A DNA stretch of 64,000 nt from assembly GCA_030386875.1 (NCBI GenBank), contig CM059568.1, positions 13,580,316-13,644,315 on the forward strand, written 5' to 3'. Below the pieces are notes generated by a model. That model had not been told where the DNA came from and did no database searches. It saw only the letters and a program-made list of their open reading frames with translations. Made by a program: the position numbers and the translations under genes. The stretch comes from Morinoia aosen (taxonomy: Eukaryota > Arthropoda > Malacostraca > Amphipoda > Talitridae). This document shows positions 40,471-53,412 of the stretch, piece after piece; within the stretch, counting starts at the first letter, position 1; each line of letters starts with the position of its first letter.

Positions 40471-41699
40471 TAAATTGTTTTAAATTGTATTTTTGAATTA
40501 AGCATCCATTATGAGCATGAAAGAAAAACGGATCAGGCAAGCTAAAACTGAGTATCATTATTTTTTATTATAAAACTGTGTAACAATCAAATGTAAACTG
40601 CATTGAAAAATGAACTTATTTGTGGAGAATGATGGTATTCAAATTACAAAGTATCGTTAATCCAAAATTCTATAAACAATTTAAACAATTTAAACAATTT
40701 ATTTATCACAGGTGATACAGAGGTAGAATGTTTCTTAAGTCTATTACAATGGTCAAATTTGAGTATAGCTACCTGTTGGCCCGAATAAGTTCAGTGACTT
40801 CTAGGGCATCCTACCATTACATTATTCTAGGGTGTACAATAATGTTTAACCTAATTCACTTAGCCTAGTTTCACATTAGACTGACCAACAAGATAATGAA
40901 CTCGATATTAATGTTTAATTTTACAATATAGGTCATACAGACTATATTTAACAGTATATTCGATAACGATTTAAGAGCAGACTGAAAATCAGCGATATTA
41001 CTCATGGCAAATTACATTATTAGGACCAGACATGTAGGAGGCAGGATTTGACTTGGTGATCTTACACGACTAGTATTCTGATAAGAAGTGAGACTCAAGA
41101 TTTCTTTTGAATACCTTGTAAGAATTACTTTCACGGATCCCCGCAGGTATTGAGTTCCAAGTTTTAGTTCCAACGAATAGTATACTGTGTTGCGAGCGGG
41201 CCTTTGAATAATAAGGAAGCATGAATTTACTTCTATTTATTTCGCGTTAAATGGTCGTGATGACCAGTTTGCGCAGTTAATAATTGTTTTAGGCTATTGT
41301 CGCCATCATTAGTTAATGTTTTGTAAATGAAAGTGCAGATGGAGATTTTGTAGAGAACCGAGAGTTTAAGTATTTGAAAATTTTGGAATGAATCATTTGT
41401 GTGAGCATTAAATTCTAGGCTCTTTACCGCTCTGATGGCTCATTTTGCAGAGTAAAAATTATATTGGTTTTATTTTTATCAGTTCCATGCCATGCTTCTA
41501 TTCCGTATTGCAAGTATGGTGAAATGAGCGTTCGATAAAGCATTAGTAAGGCTGTTTCAGGCAGGACACTTTTAACTTTATTCAGGACTACGATGGATTT
41601 TGATAATTTAGAACTAATATGAGCTATGTGCTCTTTGAAGGTCAGATGATTATCTATTATGATGCCCAGAAATTTACATGAGTTGGTTTCTTCGATTTC

Positions 41700-42496
41700 A
41701 CCATCGCCAATTTTAATGCATGTTAGAGATATATTTTTCTTGTATGAGAATGTAATATAATTTGTTTTATCGATAGTAAAGCTTATTTATTAGCTTTAAG
41801 GCACAGTGAAACCTTATGGAGTTCATTATTCATACTCTCCGCAATCGTAGTGGGATTTTGGTTCGGAAGGACCGCAGAAAGCGTACTGTCATCGCCAAAA
41901 AGTATGAATTTAAAAAATGATGTAGATTTAATAATATCATTGATAAAAATCAGAAAAAGGAGAGGCCCAAGAACAGATCCTTGTGGAACTCCATGGCTAA
42001 TTTTCTGTGGGTCTGATTTTGCGTCGTCAATGAAAACGTATTGCTTCCGATTTGTTAGGTATGATCTGAACCAATCATGGGCAACCCCTCGAATGCCATA
42101 ACAGTGTAGTTTCTAGAGTAATGTGTTATGGTCCACACAATCGAATGCTTTTCGAAAGTCAAGAAATACAGAGAAAACAGTCTTTCCATTATCTATATTA
42201 GAATAAAGGAATTGTAAATGATTTAATATTGCCTGTGTTGTTGATTTTTCACAGCGAAAGCCGAATTGTTTTTCATAGAGAAATGATTTTTGTTCAAAAT
42301 AAGAGAACACTTTTTTATACACAATTTTCTCGAATACCTTGCTAATAATTGGTAACACGGAGATAGGTCGATAATTGTTTACACAGGTTTTTTCACCATT
42401 TTTAAAGATAGGGGTTACTCTAGCAACTTTGAGGGAGTTCGGGAAAGTGCCTAGTAAGAGAGACTGGTTAATAATATTGGATACCAGCGGGGCCAC
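41700..42496 (-). pseudogene. LINE C reverse transcriptase, frameshifted
   Basis: The open segment 42113-42496 carries NNYRPISVLPIISKVFEKI, FGFRCEKSTTQAIL and FLDFRKAFDCVDHN. Downstream of 42113 the homology continues in another frame through PQGS and ILFGDDST. Ala-to-Gly in the FADD box is an altered, though not obviously lethal, residue; the frameshifts inactivate it. Confidence 0.85.
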
Positions 42497-42550
42497 AATA
42501 TCAGCAATAATTTTAAGTATTTTAGTTGGAAACGTTTGTAACCCACTCGA

Positions 42551-44076
42551 TTAATTTTTCATGTTGTTTATGCACGCAATTACATCGGAGGAGTTTGTAG
42601 GCGTAAAGAAAGAGTTGTGTTCTCGAATATGATCCATAAATTCCAGGTGATCAGTAGATTCACTTGGAATACCATTGGCTAAAGTTTTCCCTACGTTTAC
42701 AAAGAAGTTGTTAAAGAGATTATCAATTTCATAATTCTCGTGGTATTTTAAATTATCTTGAATAATATATTCAATTTTCTTTTTATCGCCGTTATTCGGT
42801 TTACAACAAGAGTTAAGGAGGCGCCAAGTCTTTTTAAGGTCAGCTTTGAATTGAGTAAACTTGAGGGCAAAGTAGCTCTTTTTTGATGTTCTTATCTGGT
42901 GTGTCACATAGTTTCTGAATCGGTTATATGTTTCTCTAGATATTCGCCCTTCGCAAAGGAGGGCTAGGTACGCTTGACGTTTCTTTATATCTATCACGAT
43001 GTTTCTAGTAATCCTGGGCTTTTGTTCATTTTTCGGGGTAACTGTACAAGTTACAAAAGGGCAACCCTGATTGTATGCGGTCATTATAGTTTCGGTCAAC
43101 TTTACTACTGCTTCATCAATGCTTCTTGCATTATTGTTTTGTTGGGAGATGTGCAATGTCGGCATTGATTCTTCTAGAACGGTGCGCATTTCTTCTAAAT
43201 TTGATTCTTTTATTATAGGATTTGAGTAAGTTTCTGCCCGTGCTTTGGTGCAAACAATATAGACATTTTTCTTAATAAGAAAAACTGGAAAATGATCTGA
43301 TGAGTCAGAAGTAATTATTCCAGAAAGAAAATTAGTTGGGTCTGTCATAAAGATATTGTCAAGCAGCGTAGCACATTCTGAGGTTATTCGTGTAGGCTTT
43401 GTGATGATCGGAAGGAAATATTTAGAATGAAAATGCATTTAGGAAATTAGAGATTGGTTCATAGCTTTCATGTTTCAGTAAATCATAGTTGAAGTCACCG
43501 CACATTATTATGTCATTGTAGAAGGACCTGTTGAACTGAGAAATGATGCGATTAATTTCATTAAGGAAGGATATAGGACAGGCTATAGGAGGCCTATCCA
43601 CCGTTCCAAGCACAGTTCGTTTGCCATCTCTAGACAGTTCTACGAATAATGATTCTATATGATCCTGATTCAGTGTTGCACTTGCTATGATTCTCGAATC
43701 TATGTGCTTAGAAATGTATGTACTGATGCCCCCGCCTAGCTTGTTTTTTCGTAGCGAATGGTAACTATGATAATTTTCAAATTTAATCATGTCTTTGGTC
43801 GAGTCATCTAGCCATGCAGCTTTCGGTGAAGCTAATCACATCTAGGTTATACTTAAGTTCAGTAATAGTGCATTGTATCTCTTCCAATTTTGGATAGAGT
43901 GACCTACAGTTCCAACACAGTAGCGAAAAATCCTGCCGGGTTATTCGTATAGATTCGTTGAATTTTGATATATTAGTATATCTGAAGTTTTCAGAGTCGT
44001 TCAGGTTTGGAAATATTCTGTTCAAATGATTGAGATCTGGGTCAATTTCATCTAATATATCAGCGTGATCAGTCAT
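42551..44076 (-). pseudogene. LINE C endonuclease region in three frame segments
   Basis: Segments 43804-44076, 43422-43790 and 42551-43438 together parallel the endonuclease of copy B: LLCWNCRSLYPKLEEI and SFTESC, then GGGISTYISKH and MCGDFNYDLLKHE, then IITSDSSDHFPVFLI. Two frameshifts separate them. The catalytic-site residues are otherwise recognisable. Confidence 0.88.
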
Positions 44077-46295
44077 TCAAAATTAGTAAACAGTACTATT
44101 GTAAAACTTAAAACGAAATACAGAGTCAAGATTAAAAGGATATTCCTATTTAAAAACTAGCTTATAAAGTGTAGAAAAGAGTAAAAATCTAGCGTGATTT
44201 CGTGAGTACACACAATACTCAGCCCATGAGCGAATAATATTGGAGTTCAATATACAATACTGATGCGTTCAAATTGCTGAAGGCGTTGTTACAAATTCAC
44301 ATACAACAGTTAATAAGTTTCAAAACATTTTAGCGACAATGACAATCTAATCAGCTAATATGATTTACACATAATAATAATTTTATTGGTATAAAATTAC
44401 ATACAATTTATGAGGAATTATCATGCTGATATACTTTTCTCAGCTTTCGATTAGGGTCTCACAGTACTGTCTGCGGAACCCTTGATCAATTCAGTAATGA
44501 AACATATGAATGGAACCTGCATATCCAATATACATTGCTGAGAAAAATACTAAGTGCATATAATTATCAACAAATCTAACGTGCTCACTGAAATTCCCAT
44601 TGATATAACATAAGAGAAATTACGCGCATAAATAGATAAATTTATTTATTTATTCATTTAAGGAAACACTTGGCGTTTTATTATGTAAGGAGAGATGGAG
44701 TTCAGTGTTAGGTTTGTTAGGTTTGGCGGTGTTAGGTTTGGCGGTGATGAGTTAGATTCAAGATAGGTATCAACATCCAATCCTAATCGTTTTGTTCGAC
44801 AGTGTTTTTCGAAATCGTAAGAGAGGGATAATAAAGCATGGGAACTCAGCTTAGATTTCTTTATTGAAGGAAGCCGTGATGAGCGATGGCGTGCTTGGCT
44901 TCTGAAGATCTTCTCTTAGATGGGAAACTCCGTGCAGGTGAGGTCCGGTGAGCGATGACGTTTGTCAGGTGTAAGTGAGTGTTTTTTGTGGAGGTTCGCA
45001 ATATGTTAAATTTTTGCGACTGACATAATATAGTAAGAAAAACAAATTGTCGTGGTTTGAGCGGGCAGATTAGTTTGCCATTAGTAGTAATATACTAGGC
45101 TCTACTAGCTACAAATCAAGTGATTGCCAAATGATATGTGACCAAAAAATCAGAACGTCTCAAGTCACAACTGAGCAATTTACGTGATGTATCTCGATGG
45201 TGTAGTGAGATAATATGCCACATGAACTGAACTTGTAAGGCTGAAGAAGACCCAAGGAATGTGTGTTGTGGTGTTTGGTGCTGTCGAGGATCTGCAATAG
45301 TCGAAGATGCTGAATGAGAAGGTTCTCGAAGAGGCATCAAGTAAAAATTCCACAACTGACAATCCCTACACTGCAATGGATAATTTTCCCATCACGGAGA
45401 AACAACCCTGAACTTCTTCCACAGATTTAACTCAAAGCTATTATTCCTTTAAGGCTCAGGAAGAAAATAGGAAGATTAGAAACTGGCAATGACTGTTCTC
45501 CTTTTGTCAAGCTCATGAAATAGGATGGATTTTTAACAGCTGGCAAGCTCTTTCACTACTGCCCTTGCTTTAAAAATAAGAGCATGAATTTTACAAGAAT
45601 TTTTGGTAAATGACATAATTGTTATTCATATTGAAAACTAATTGCGATTAAGCACACAATTTATGGAATATAATGAAATATCCCTACAGCTAAAACTTTT
45701 GCAAGAATATGCATGCCTGAATTTCGCACTCTATAATATCTCTATATCCGTACGAGAAATAAAAAGAAAGTCCTAAATTCATCCATGTCAATCATACTGA
45801 AAAAGAAACACCAAACGTATCTCTTGCAGCAAAAGAAAATATTAAAACATAATACAGTGAACACAAAAATGAAATGACACAGCAGTTTTATGCTCCGCCA
45901 TTTTTCACAAGAAACGCCGGCAATCCACCGTACGCTCTCACGAAGTAATTTGATGAGCGAATTTCAATATCATAATGACAGCTGCAAGTATATAATTTTG
46001 GTAGTAAGGAAGGACGTAGTTGAATATCTAATATAAAATCTTAACACAAGAAATTCACATGACACGCAAAATTTACGCTACGTCATGTTGAGATAGCACT
46101 TGGAATGAACTATGCTATGTTACGACTTCTACGATCATTTACTTGTTTATTTATATATATAACACTGACCAAATCCTTAAAACTTAAACACAATGCACAA
46201 TGAGAGATAATACAATATACTTTACCAGATTTGCTCTATTTAAACACTTAATTTCTTTCACTTACAAGATGGTGTACGCACACGCTAGAGAGGCA

Positions 46296-46510
46296 CGAGA
46301 AGGAGTGGCGCGGCAAACCAAGCGTCCCGCGCAGTATTGCCAACTCAGAGAGGCTTTAGACTCGAGAATGTCGATCGTTATTTTATCTCTGATGCATTTA
46401 CACAAAAACTTCAAGGATTACTAATTAGAAGTAGAAAATTATTAATAATAATTTAGAGTAGGATTTTTAATGTAAATAATTATGCTATTTAAGTGCGAAT
46501 GAGGAATTTT
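46296..46510 (+). repeat. Dispersed repeat, inverted partner of 57500-57705
   Basis: Shares GCGCAGTATTGCCA, ATTTACACAAAAACTTCAA, TTAGAAGTAGAAAATTA-type and AAGTGCGAATG blocks with the reverse complement of 57500-57705, at roughly 80% identity by eye. Unclassified. Confidence 0.75.
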
Positions 46511-49500
46511 ATATGATCCGTTTATGTTGGTATGCTCATATTTCAATATCAGTGCGTACTAATGAGAGGGTTTTTAACAATGTGTAGCTAAGATTATGTT
46601 TTCTTAGTTACTTGTATTTATATGCGTTGGGAAAATCAGATTAACGCATAGAAGTGAACGCAATTTTTTTGTTATCTCCAATTTGAGGTGATTTGCATTT
46701 GCATTTTCCTCTATCATTTTTGTTTCAACGTGTATGAACTTTTGGTTGATGGGCGTAATTCAAGTTTTACTTTTATTATGGAGTGGATAGCCCTACACTA
46801 GAGCACAGCATAGGTTCCACATAGACACAACATAGTTATAGTACTGAACACAATAGACAATGCAATGACACAGCAAGTTAGGTAAATAGTTCACTCACCT
46901 CTTGGATACCTTAACTTTATACTCAAATGGCGGTACTGTGGCTAGTGAGATTAGAGCGGAGATAGACGGGAAATGTATAGAATAGAGTAGAATAGAATTA
47001 GTACATTAGTTTAGAACTTAAGAAGTTAGATACCAACCACAGTAGGTAATTATATACACCCTCGGTCAACATGTACTTGTTGTTGAACCCGAGGCCAATA
47101 GCAGACTGACTTGCGAGTGTTGCTCTCTCGAGCGTTGCCAACTTATGGTCTCTCTAACTAGAACTTACACTACTCGCTATATAACAACTTTGGACAGAGG
47201 TCACCAGCGCGAGGGGACGCGCATTGAATTTAGATAATTTGCAAGACTCAGAAGGAGTTGAAGTCGGGTGTTCGGACGCAATATTTCTAGCGTCTAATAA
47301 TCCATGAAACAATAAAATTACTACAAGCCAACACTGGGGAAAATGAGAGAATAGTATCGCTCACCTGTATGTGATTTATTAGTGGAGGTTGAACGCCGAA
47401 GTGCGAGGCTTGAGGCTTGGTTCGTGAGACGTTCTTGGGGAGAGTCCAAGGTGGTTGAAGAACTTCAGACGATGCGTTCAGCTCAGGCTGGTGGAAGCGT
47501 GTGCTGGAGTGTGAAGTTGAAGATGATGTAAGGTGGGAGGTTTCGACATTAAGTGGGTCGGTGATTGAGTGATGAGTATGGGAATAGCTACCGGTTGGGA
47601 AAACTCGGTAGGAAAAGGAGACTCTCGACCCAATGATCTCAACTGGAGATTTTAGCGGCTTAGCTGCAGGGATGCAGGCCTTCCAGTTTAGTGAAGTTTG
47701 AATAGTAGGAAAAACTTGGATTGAAAACTTGGAGGCAAAAAACTTGGGGAATGAACTCGGAGGAGGTAAGCTCCTTAAATTAAGAGGTTAGGGTTTGGTT
47801 CCATACGTGTTTGTGAGTGCATGAATGTGTGGTCCAGTAGATCCTGTCAGGGGACAACGTGCTGGATTATTTTGTACGATAACGAGTCTATTCATACACA
47901 TGTGCAAGACTGGCGCTAACTGCCGCATTAACAAGAAGAACAATGGCAGAAGTCTAGTGATACGATCAGTCCACAGCTATAGCGCCCGAGCTGCAGCCTG
48001 AATCATCTTAACACCAGAAAGAAAGAAAGAAAGAATAAAAACATTCTATTTCCAATAAAGTACAAACATGAAATGTCGATACATTGGTTTTTAAAACACC
48101 TTAACATTAACATCCTTAAATGATTATAACACATTGGTATCGTAATACCCGTGTAAAATGTTGAAACAAAATGATTGATAGAAAAGTACAACAAAATTGA
48201 GTTCCTTTCCTTGCCTAATCTGATTTTGAACTAGGAGAGCACAATCCTCGCGACGTTCATTTGAAAAACACTTTCATTAGTACGCACAAGTATTGAAAAA
48301 TGAAAGCGAAAAATGCATTCGAATACCTTAGCATAGAAACCCTTAATTGCTATTTGTACATGGTTATCGTAGCATCCATGTTAAGTGTTGGAACATATGA
48401 TTTAGATCCTTAATTGCTATTCATACATGGTTATCGTAATACACATGATGGTTGTCGACACAGGATTTAGGGAGAAGCACAAGTTAATAAAAAATAATCA
48501 TTAATATGTATAAGAGGATCGTTTGCATTTGGAGGGCGGCACTAAGTTTCAGTTTCTGTGTTTCAATTTCTAAGTTTCAATTTCTGAAGTTTTTGCTAGG
48601 GATTGAAAATTTATCTTATTTTACGTTCGTTAAGTGATTCTAATATTGATCTTGCTTACTCCGGTCGTACAAAATGAGCATCACAACTGTTTGTTCCACG
48701 CAGCGGAATGAGGTTGCTTTCCACAATTACTAGTACTTCATCTGTGGTGCCCGGAAATGGAAATGGAGCGTATTATTTTTCTAATAAATTATCAACTCCA
48801 AAATCCAGGAATTCCTTTCGCCCATCCGACAACACTTCACTCCCTCCTCCGGTGATGCCCCGCATCCGGTCATGCCTCTACATTTGGTTACGCCTACATT
48901 TGTTTATATCTCACATCCGGTGAAAGCCCACATCCGATCTTTCATCCTTATGCAGGGTGTCCCAACGATTATATTTGCTATAACAACACACAAGATGGTT
49001 ATGATATTTCTTACTTGCGCAAATAGTCCTTTCGCAAAGAGTACATCGGGGTTAAAGACATGAAAAGTATTGTTTTACATCGCTAGATGTAATATTTTCA
49101 ACATAGGTGGAACCTTGCAAAAGTTAACTATTTAAAATTAGTGTTGTCGTAGTGTATTCACGAGAATAAAAAGGTAAGAAGAGTTTATCACACAAAGCTT
49201 ACGACAGCAATTCGAGACCAGAATAAGAAGATTAAAATGATGATTTTCAAAGTTATGACATTCGTCAGATCCGAGGCCTTTTTAAATGATTCAACGAGAT
49301 CGAAGTAGAGAAAGTATGTACTAAGATACCCACACATTTGACATCCGCTCTCTCTCTTTGCGGTGATTGATTTGGGTTTGGAAATGCAAGATGAAAAGTG
49401 AATTACTAAGAACACAAAATCCCTGTGACACATAGCTGAAAATACTCTTGTTAGGGTGCGTGTTATTGGATCACGAGCCTGTAATATTTGCTACACAGCT

Positions 49501-49616
49501 GGAACACCGATTTACACAAAAAAATTGCTAATGAACTCCGTCGCATGTTCAAAAAGCTTCAATATGAGCGAAAAGTATTTACGAGTATCTTAAAGTTAAG
49601 ACCATGACTTGAGATC

Positions 49617-49815
49617 GAATACATGAGGATCGTAATATTTATATTGATTGATTTTGAAACAAATGGTTGGGAGAAAAGTACAAAGAAAATGCATTCCTTC
49701 TATTGTGTTGATATCAAATACATGAGGATCGTAATATTTCTATCGGTTAAGTTTTGGAACAAATAATTAGGAGAAAAGTACGTAGATAAATGCATTCTCT
49801 CCCTTGTGTTGGTCT
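49617..49815 (+). repeat. Tandem pair of a 99-bp repeat
   Basis: ACATGAGGATCGTAATATTT recurs at 49621 and 49720. Each unit also has GGAGAAAAGTAC and ATGCATTC. Diverged relatives lie at about 48130-48230 and, more weakly, 48355-48450. Confidence 0.75.
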
Positions 49816-50301
49816 GATTTTAACACTGGATTTTATTTTAAGGGGTCAGGAAAACATTGCATATGTGATGCGTTGTTAACAACACTCAAGTTGATGCATT
49901 TCCATATTGAAATTTGAGCTTGCGAACGTTGGAACTAGTGAAATGAGGGATTAAAGGTTGAAGGTACAACGGGTAGATCCAAAATTAATTTGCATCTTTG
50001 ACTGCTAGGTTGATGTTATAGGCAGTTTTACATTGTTTTGTATCAACTGGTAAGCTAAAATACCTGGTATGGATGAAATGAACGATTTTACAATAACGGA
50101 AAAATTTAAATTTCGTATACTACAAGCTTTGGCATAGAAAAATTTACCGGATTCAAAATAGATGAGAGGGACCGATGTACAATGCCAACCGTAACATTAT
50201 CAAGATTGCTGGGGCAAAACGAGAAAGTCAAAACCACCTCAAATGGTGTGGCCGAAAGCACACTGGAAGAGTGTAAAGGACGACACTGCGTCTCTACAGG
50301 A

Positions 50302-50775
50302 TCAATATGAGCATTTTAAAAGGGAATACGTTCTAAACTTACAGACACGCACATACGTACACCGATATCCATACGCATATACGCACACACGTACTGCATG
50401 TACGCACCCCTCCAGCACGTGCTGCAGTTCACACTTATTGTGTTGACGCAAGATAGAGAGCATTTTAGTTTTGAATTCTCTCAGTGTTTGAGGGGTTTTG
50501 AAGCTCTGGGGGAGTCTGTTCCATAGTAAGGCGCCTGATACTGACAGAGCCTTCTGCCCGATGTTGGATGAACGGTATTTGATTGAGACATCACGTCTCC
50601 TGTTCGGCCTTTGGTTCGTGACGGTAGGGGAGTGGAATTCCACTATTTCAGCACTGCTATGAGGAAGATATAAAGAGGAGAAAACGTATTGGGCTTTGTG
50701 CGCCTGGAACCTTTCCCGAATCGGAGCCCAGCCAAGTTTATGCAGGAGAGGTGTTACGTGGTCATGCTTTTTGCA
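50302..50775 (-). pseudogene. LINE ORF2 C-terminal tail beyond the TAA
   Basis: Same frame as ORF2. It reads KKHDHVTPLLHKLGW, RERFQAHKAQYVF, then SNIGQKALSVSGALLWNRLP and SLREF-like blocks, the usual end of CR1/L2-group ORF2. It is separated from the RT only by the TAA, so the stop is a nonsense mutation or this tail is dispensable. Confidence 0.85.
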
Positions 50776-53412
50776 TTAACCGTTGCATACAACCTTTGCT
50801 GCAAAATTCATGCATTTTTGTAGGTCTTTCTGAAGGTCTTTGGATATACCTCCCCAGACCAGGCTACAGTAGTCAATACGTGATAAGACCAAAGAATGAA
50901 CGGCCAACAATCTAGATTCTTCGTCAAGCATATTTTTTATACGATTGAAAAACAGTAAGGTCCCGTGAATTGCGTTGCAGGTTTTATCAACGTGGGATTT
51001 GAAGGACATGTTTCTATCGAACCAAATACCTAAGTTTTTTACTTTTTCTGATGGGTGAATTGTATCATTCCCAACTTTAAAAGTTAGATCTAGATTTCGA
51101 ATGTTGTTTATTGAATGCTTTGACCCAAAAATAATGAATTGTGTTTTGTTCGCGTTTAGCTTGAGACCATTTTGGTCATACCATGACTTGAGGCTGATCA
51201 ATAGAGCTTCAGCTCCTTTTTTCGTCTGTGGTATTTCTGCTACAGAGCTTGTCATTGCAATTTGGACGTCATCTGCATACATGGAGATTCGTGTGTTAGA
51301 AGGCATTGGAGGGAAATCGTTTATGAAAATTGAAAACAGTAGCGGGCCCAGAATTGATCCTTGAGGGACACCAAAGCTGTTTTGAAGGAATGGGGACAAC
51401 TTGTTATCTAAGAGGACTGCATGAGACCGATTTGAAAGGTAACTTTTAAACCACTGTGTATCCACTCCTAAGTTCAGTATTTTTCGTAGGAGTTGATTAT
51501 GTTCGACGCTGTCGAATGCTTTAGAGAGATCAAGTAGCAGCAGAAGTGTTACATTTTTTTGATCGATGTCGTTGTATATTTTTTCAGTGATGTTAAGCAG
51601 GGCGTCTTGAGTGCTAGTGTTCTTCCTGTAGGCACATTGATTTCGATGAAGTAAATTTGACTCGTCCAGGTGAGATGACAGTTGATTCGTTACTACTTTT
51701 TCTAATATTTTGGACAGGACAGGTAAAAGGCTAATGGGCCTGTAATTTGATGCTGTATTTATGTCACCAGTTTTATGCAACGGTCTAATTATAGAGTGTT
51801 TCCATTGTTTTGGAAACTTGTTAGTGGCTATTGATGTGTTGATAATCAAACGAATAAATGGTGCTGTGACTGGAAAACTGTCTTTTATGTATTGGAGGTT
51901 GATTCCATCATTTCCAACTGCTTTTGTGTTTTTCAATGAGTATAAAATAGTTTTTAACTCTGGTAAATCGATAGGGCGTGGCTTCCACAGGGCGCCAGCC
52001 TTTGAAAGTGCAGTAGGGCATGAACTTTCAACTGTCCATTTCCTCGGACTGGTTTTACTCACTTCATCGAAGACTTGGGCACCTACTTTTGAAAAGAAAG
52101 TGTTGAACTCAGTGGCTTTTTCCAAAGGATTTTCAAAATCACTTTTGCGCTCTAAGTTTTTATATTGAGCCACCTCACTAATGATTTCCCATGTACGTTT
52201 TGGATTATTTTTTGCCATGAATAGTTCTTGGTGGAAGTGAGTTTGTTTTGCTTGCGTGATTTTCTTCCGAAGAATCTTTCCAAGTTCTTTATATCTCCTG
52301 TATAAAGTAATGTTTGACCTGTTTTCCTTATACTCTCGCAAGTAAATTTTTTTTATTCTGCTTAGGTCTTTAATTTCGCTGGTAATCCACAGAGTGCGTT
52401 TTGGCCTAGTTTTTTTGGTGATATAAGGAGCGCATTCATTTAGAGCTGCTGTAAAGTTCTCGTTAAAGATAGAAACCTGAAAGTCCACATCGCCAGATTG
52501 CATCATGCTCTGAAATTCGGTGAGCCTGTTTAGAAGTTTTTCATTAAATAGTTCCGGCGAATATTGACTTTTTAGGCGGTAAGTCATGAGACGATAGTTT
52601 TGTCTTTCCTTTGCAATTTTAATTTTACATTCTACAGAGTGGTGATCGGCGACAGAGGGTGATATTACTGTATTTAGTATTGCCGTAGGTTTGTTTGTGA
52701 TTGCTAGATCGAGGAGAGTCTTAGATACTCTTGTAACGCGAGTCGGTTCTTTAACCATTTGTGAAAGGTTTAGTTTGTACAACAGTCTGCTAAGCTGATT
52801 TTCTTCATCCGTTAGGTCAATATTAAAATCACCGAAAGCAAAGAATGACATTTTTGTAGCTAAAATTTCTTTGAAAATTTTCTCAATGAACTCTACTGTT
52901 TTTGGTAGAGAAGCTGATGGGTGCCGGTAAAGGCTGCCGGTAATGATGGATTTATGTTTATTTATTTGCACTTTCAACCAAACCATCTCTATGCCTTCGT
53001 ACACTTCGTTTGTCAAAAGTAAAGACGACTGGTAAACTTCTTTTACGAAAATACAAGAACCACTACCTTTGCTATTTTTAACGCCGTCATGGCGGTACAG
53101 CACGTAATCGGGAATATTGAAAAAGGAGCTCTGAGTTCGCGAATCGAACCATGTCTCGGAAACACATAAAATGTCGATGTCTTCTGTGACCAACATTACT
53201 CTAATGTCATCCAGCTTACTAAAGAGGCTACGAGCATCGATATGTGCAATTTTAATGTTTTTTATTTTATGGCGATTATTTGTGGCATCAGAGGGATTTT
53301 TTGGTATGGACTGTTTCGTTGATTTATTGATTTTATCATTGTTGCCCAGAGTGTCAAGTCTAGCATCTGGTGTATTTGAGAGACTGCCATTTAACTGGAC
53401 AACAGTATTTTG
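50776..53412 (-). CDS. LINE ORF2: APE endonuclease and reverse transcriptase
   Basis: 878 open codons after the ORF1b TGA; the first ATG is the 73rd codon (53196), inside the endonuclease. The EN domain starts KIAHIDARSLFSK upstream of that ATG, then SETWFDSR (metal Glu), GSLYRHPS, FGDFNIDL and SVADHHSVEC. RT: NYRPISLLPVLSKILEK, QCAYRKNTSTQDALL, LLDLSKAFDSVEHN, FGVPQGSILGPLLFSIFIND, MYADDVQIA, and a thumb with NLGIWFDRNMSF and RIDYCSLVWGG. The motifs are intact. An in-frame TAA at 50776-50778 (after VVCNG) truncates it before the conserved tail. Confidence 0.93.
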   Translation of the reverse strand, partial: QNTVVQLNGSLSNTPDARLDTLGNNDKINKSTKQSIPKNPSDATNNRHKIKNIKIAHIDARSLFSKLDDIRVMLVTEDIDILCVSETWFDSRTQSSFFNIPDYVLYRHDGVKNSKGSGSCIFVKEVYQSSLLLTNEVYEGIEMVWLKVQINKHKSIITGSLYRHPSASLPKTVEFIEKIFKEILATKMSFFAFGDFNIDLTDEENQLSRLLYKLNLSQMVKEPTRVTRVSKTLLDLAITNKPTAILNTVISPSVADHHSVECKIKIAKERQNYRLMTYRLKSQYSPELFNEKLLNRLTEFQSMMQSGDVDFQVSIFNENFTAALNECAPYITKKTRPKRTLWITSEIKDLSRIKKIYLREYKENRSNITLYRRYKELGKILRKKITQAKQTHFHQELFMAKNNPKRTWEIISEVAQYKNLERKSDFENPLEKATEFNTFFSKVGAQVFDEVSKTSPRKWTVESSCPTALSKAGALWKPRPIDLPELKTILYSLKNTKAVGNDGINLQYIKDSFPVTAPFIRLIINTSIATNKFPKQWKHSIIRPLHKTGDINTASNYRPISLLPVLSKILEKVVTNQLSSHLDESNLLHRNQCAYRKNTSTQDALLNITEKIYNDIDQKNVTLLLLLDLSKAFDSVEHNQLLRKILNLGVDTQWFKSYLSNRSHAVLLDNKLSPFLQNSFGVPQGSILGPLLFSIFINDFPPMPSNTRISMYADDVQIAMTSSVAEIPQTKKGAEALLISLKSWYDQNGLKLNANKTQFIIFGSKHSINNIRNLDLTFKVGNDTIHPSEKVKNLGIWFDRNMSFKSHVDKTCNAIHGTLLFFNRIKNMLDEESRLLAVHSLVLSRIDYCSLVWGGISKDLQKDLQKCMNFAAKVVCNG

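Larger units (their letters stand above)
40672..44110 (-). mobile_element. LINE copy C (CR1/Jockey group), nearly full length, decayed
   Basis: Same family as copy B, opposite strand. The coding start corresponds to 44076 and the 3' end to about 40672, with a tail of repeated AAATTGTTT units on the minus strand. No ORF1 is seen upstream. The EN and RT frames are broken in several places; the RT catalytic motif reads FGDD instead of FADD. Confidence 0.9.
44111..50301. other. Repeat-rich intergenic stretch, no gene seen
   Basis: No frame above 90 codons has protein-like character. It contains a short TTAGGTTTGGCGGTG tandem near 44706-44750, a dispersed repeat at 46296-46510 inverted relative to 57500-57705, and copies of a 99-bp repeat at 48130-48230 and 49617-49815. 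The 46800-48000 part is GC-richer than its surroundings but gives no match I recognise. Confidence 0.55.

Noticed and set aside
45116-45376. 86-codon minus-strand ORF
   Set aside because: No recognisable domain, and an overlapping frame of 60 codons on the same strand is equally open.
48955-48966. GCAGGGTGTCCC as a transposon end
   Set aside because: Such strings begin several repeat families, but no partner end or flanking duplication was found; a similar GGGTGTTTTT near 19599 is equally isolated.
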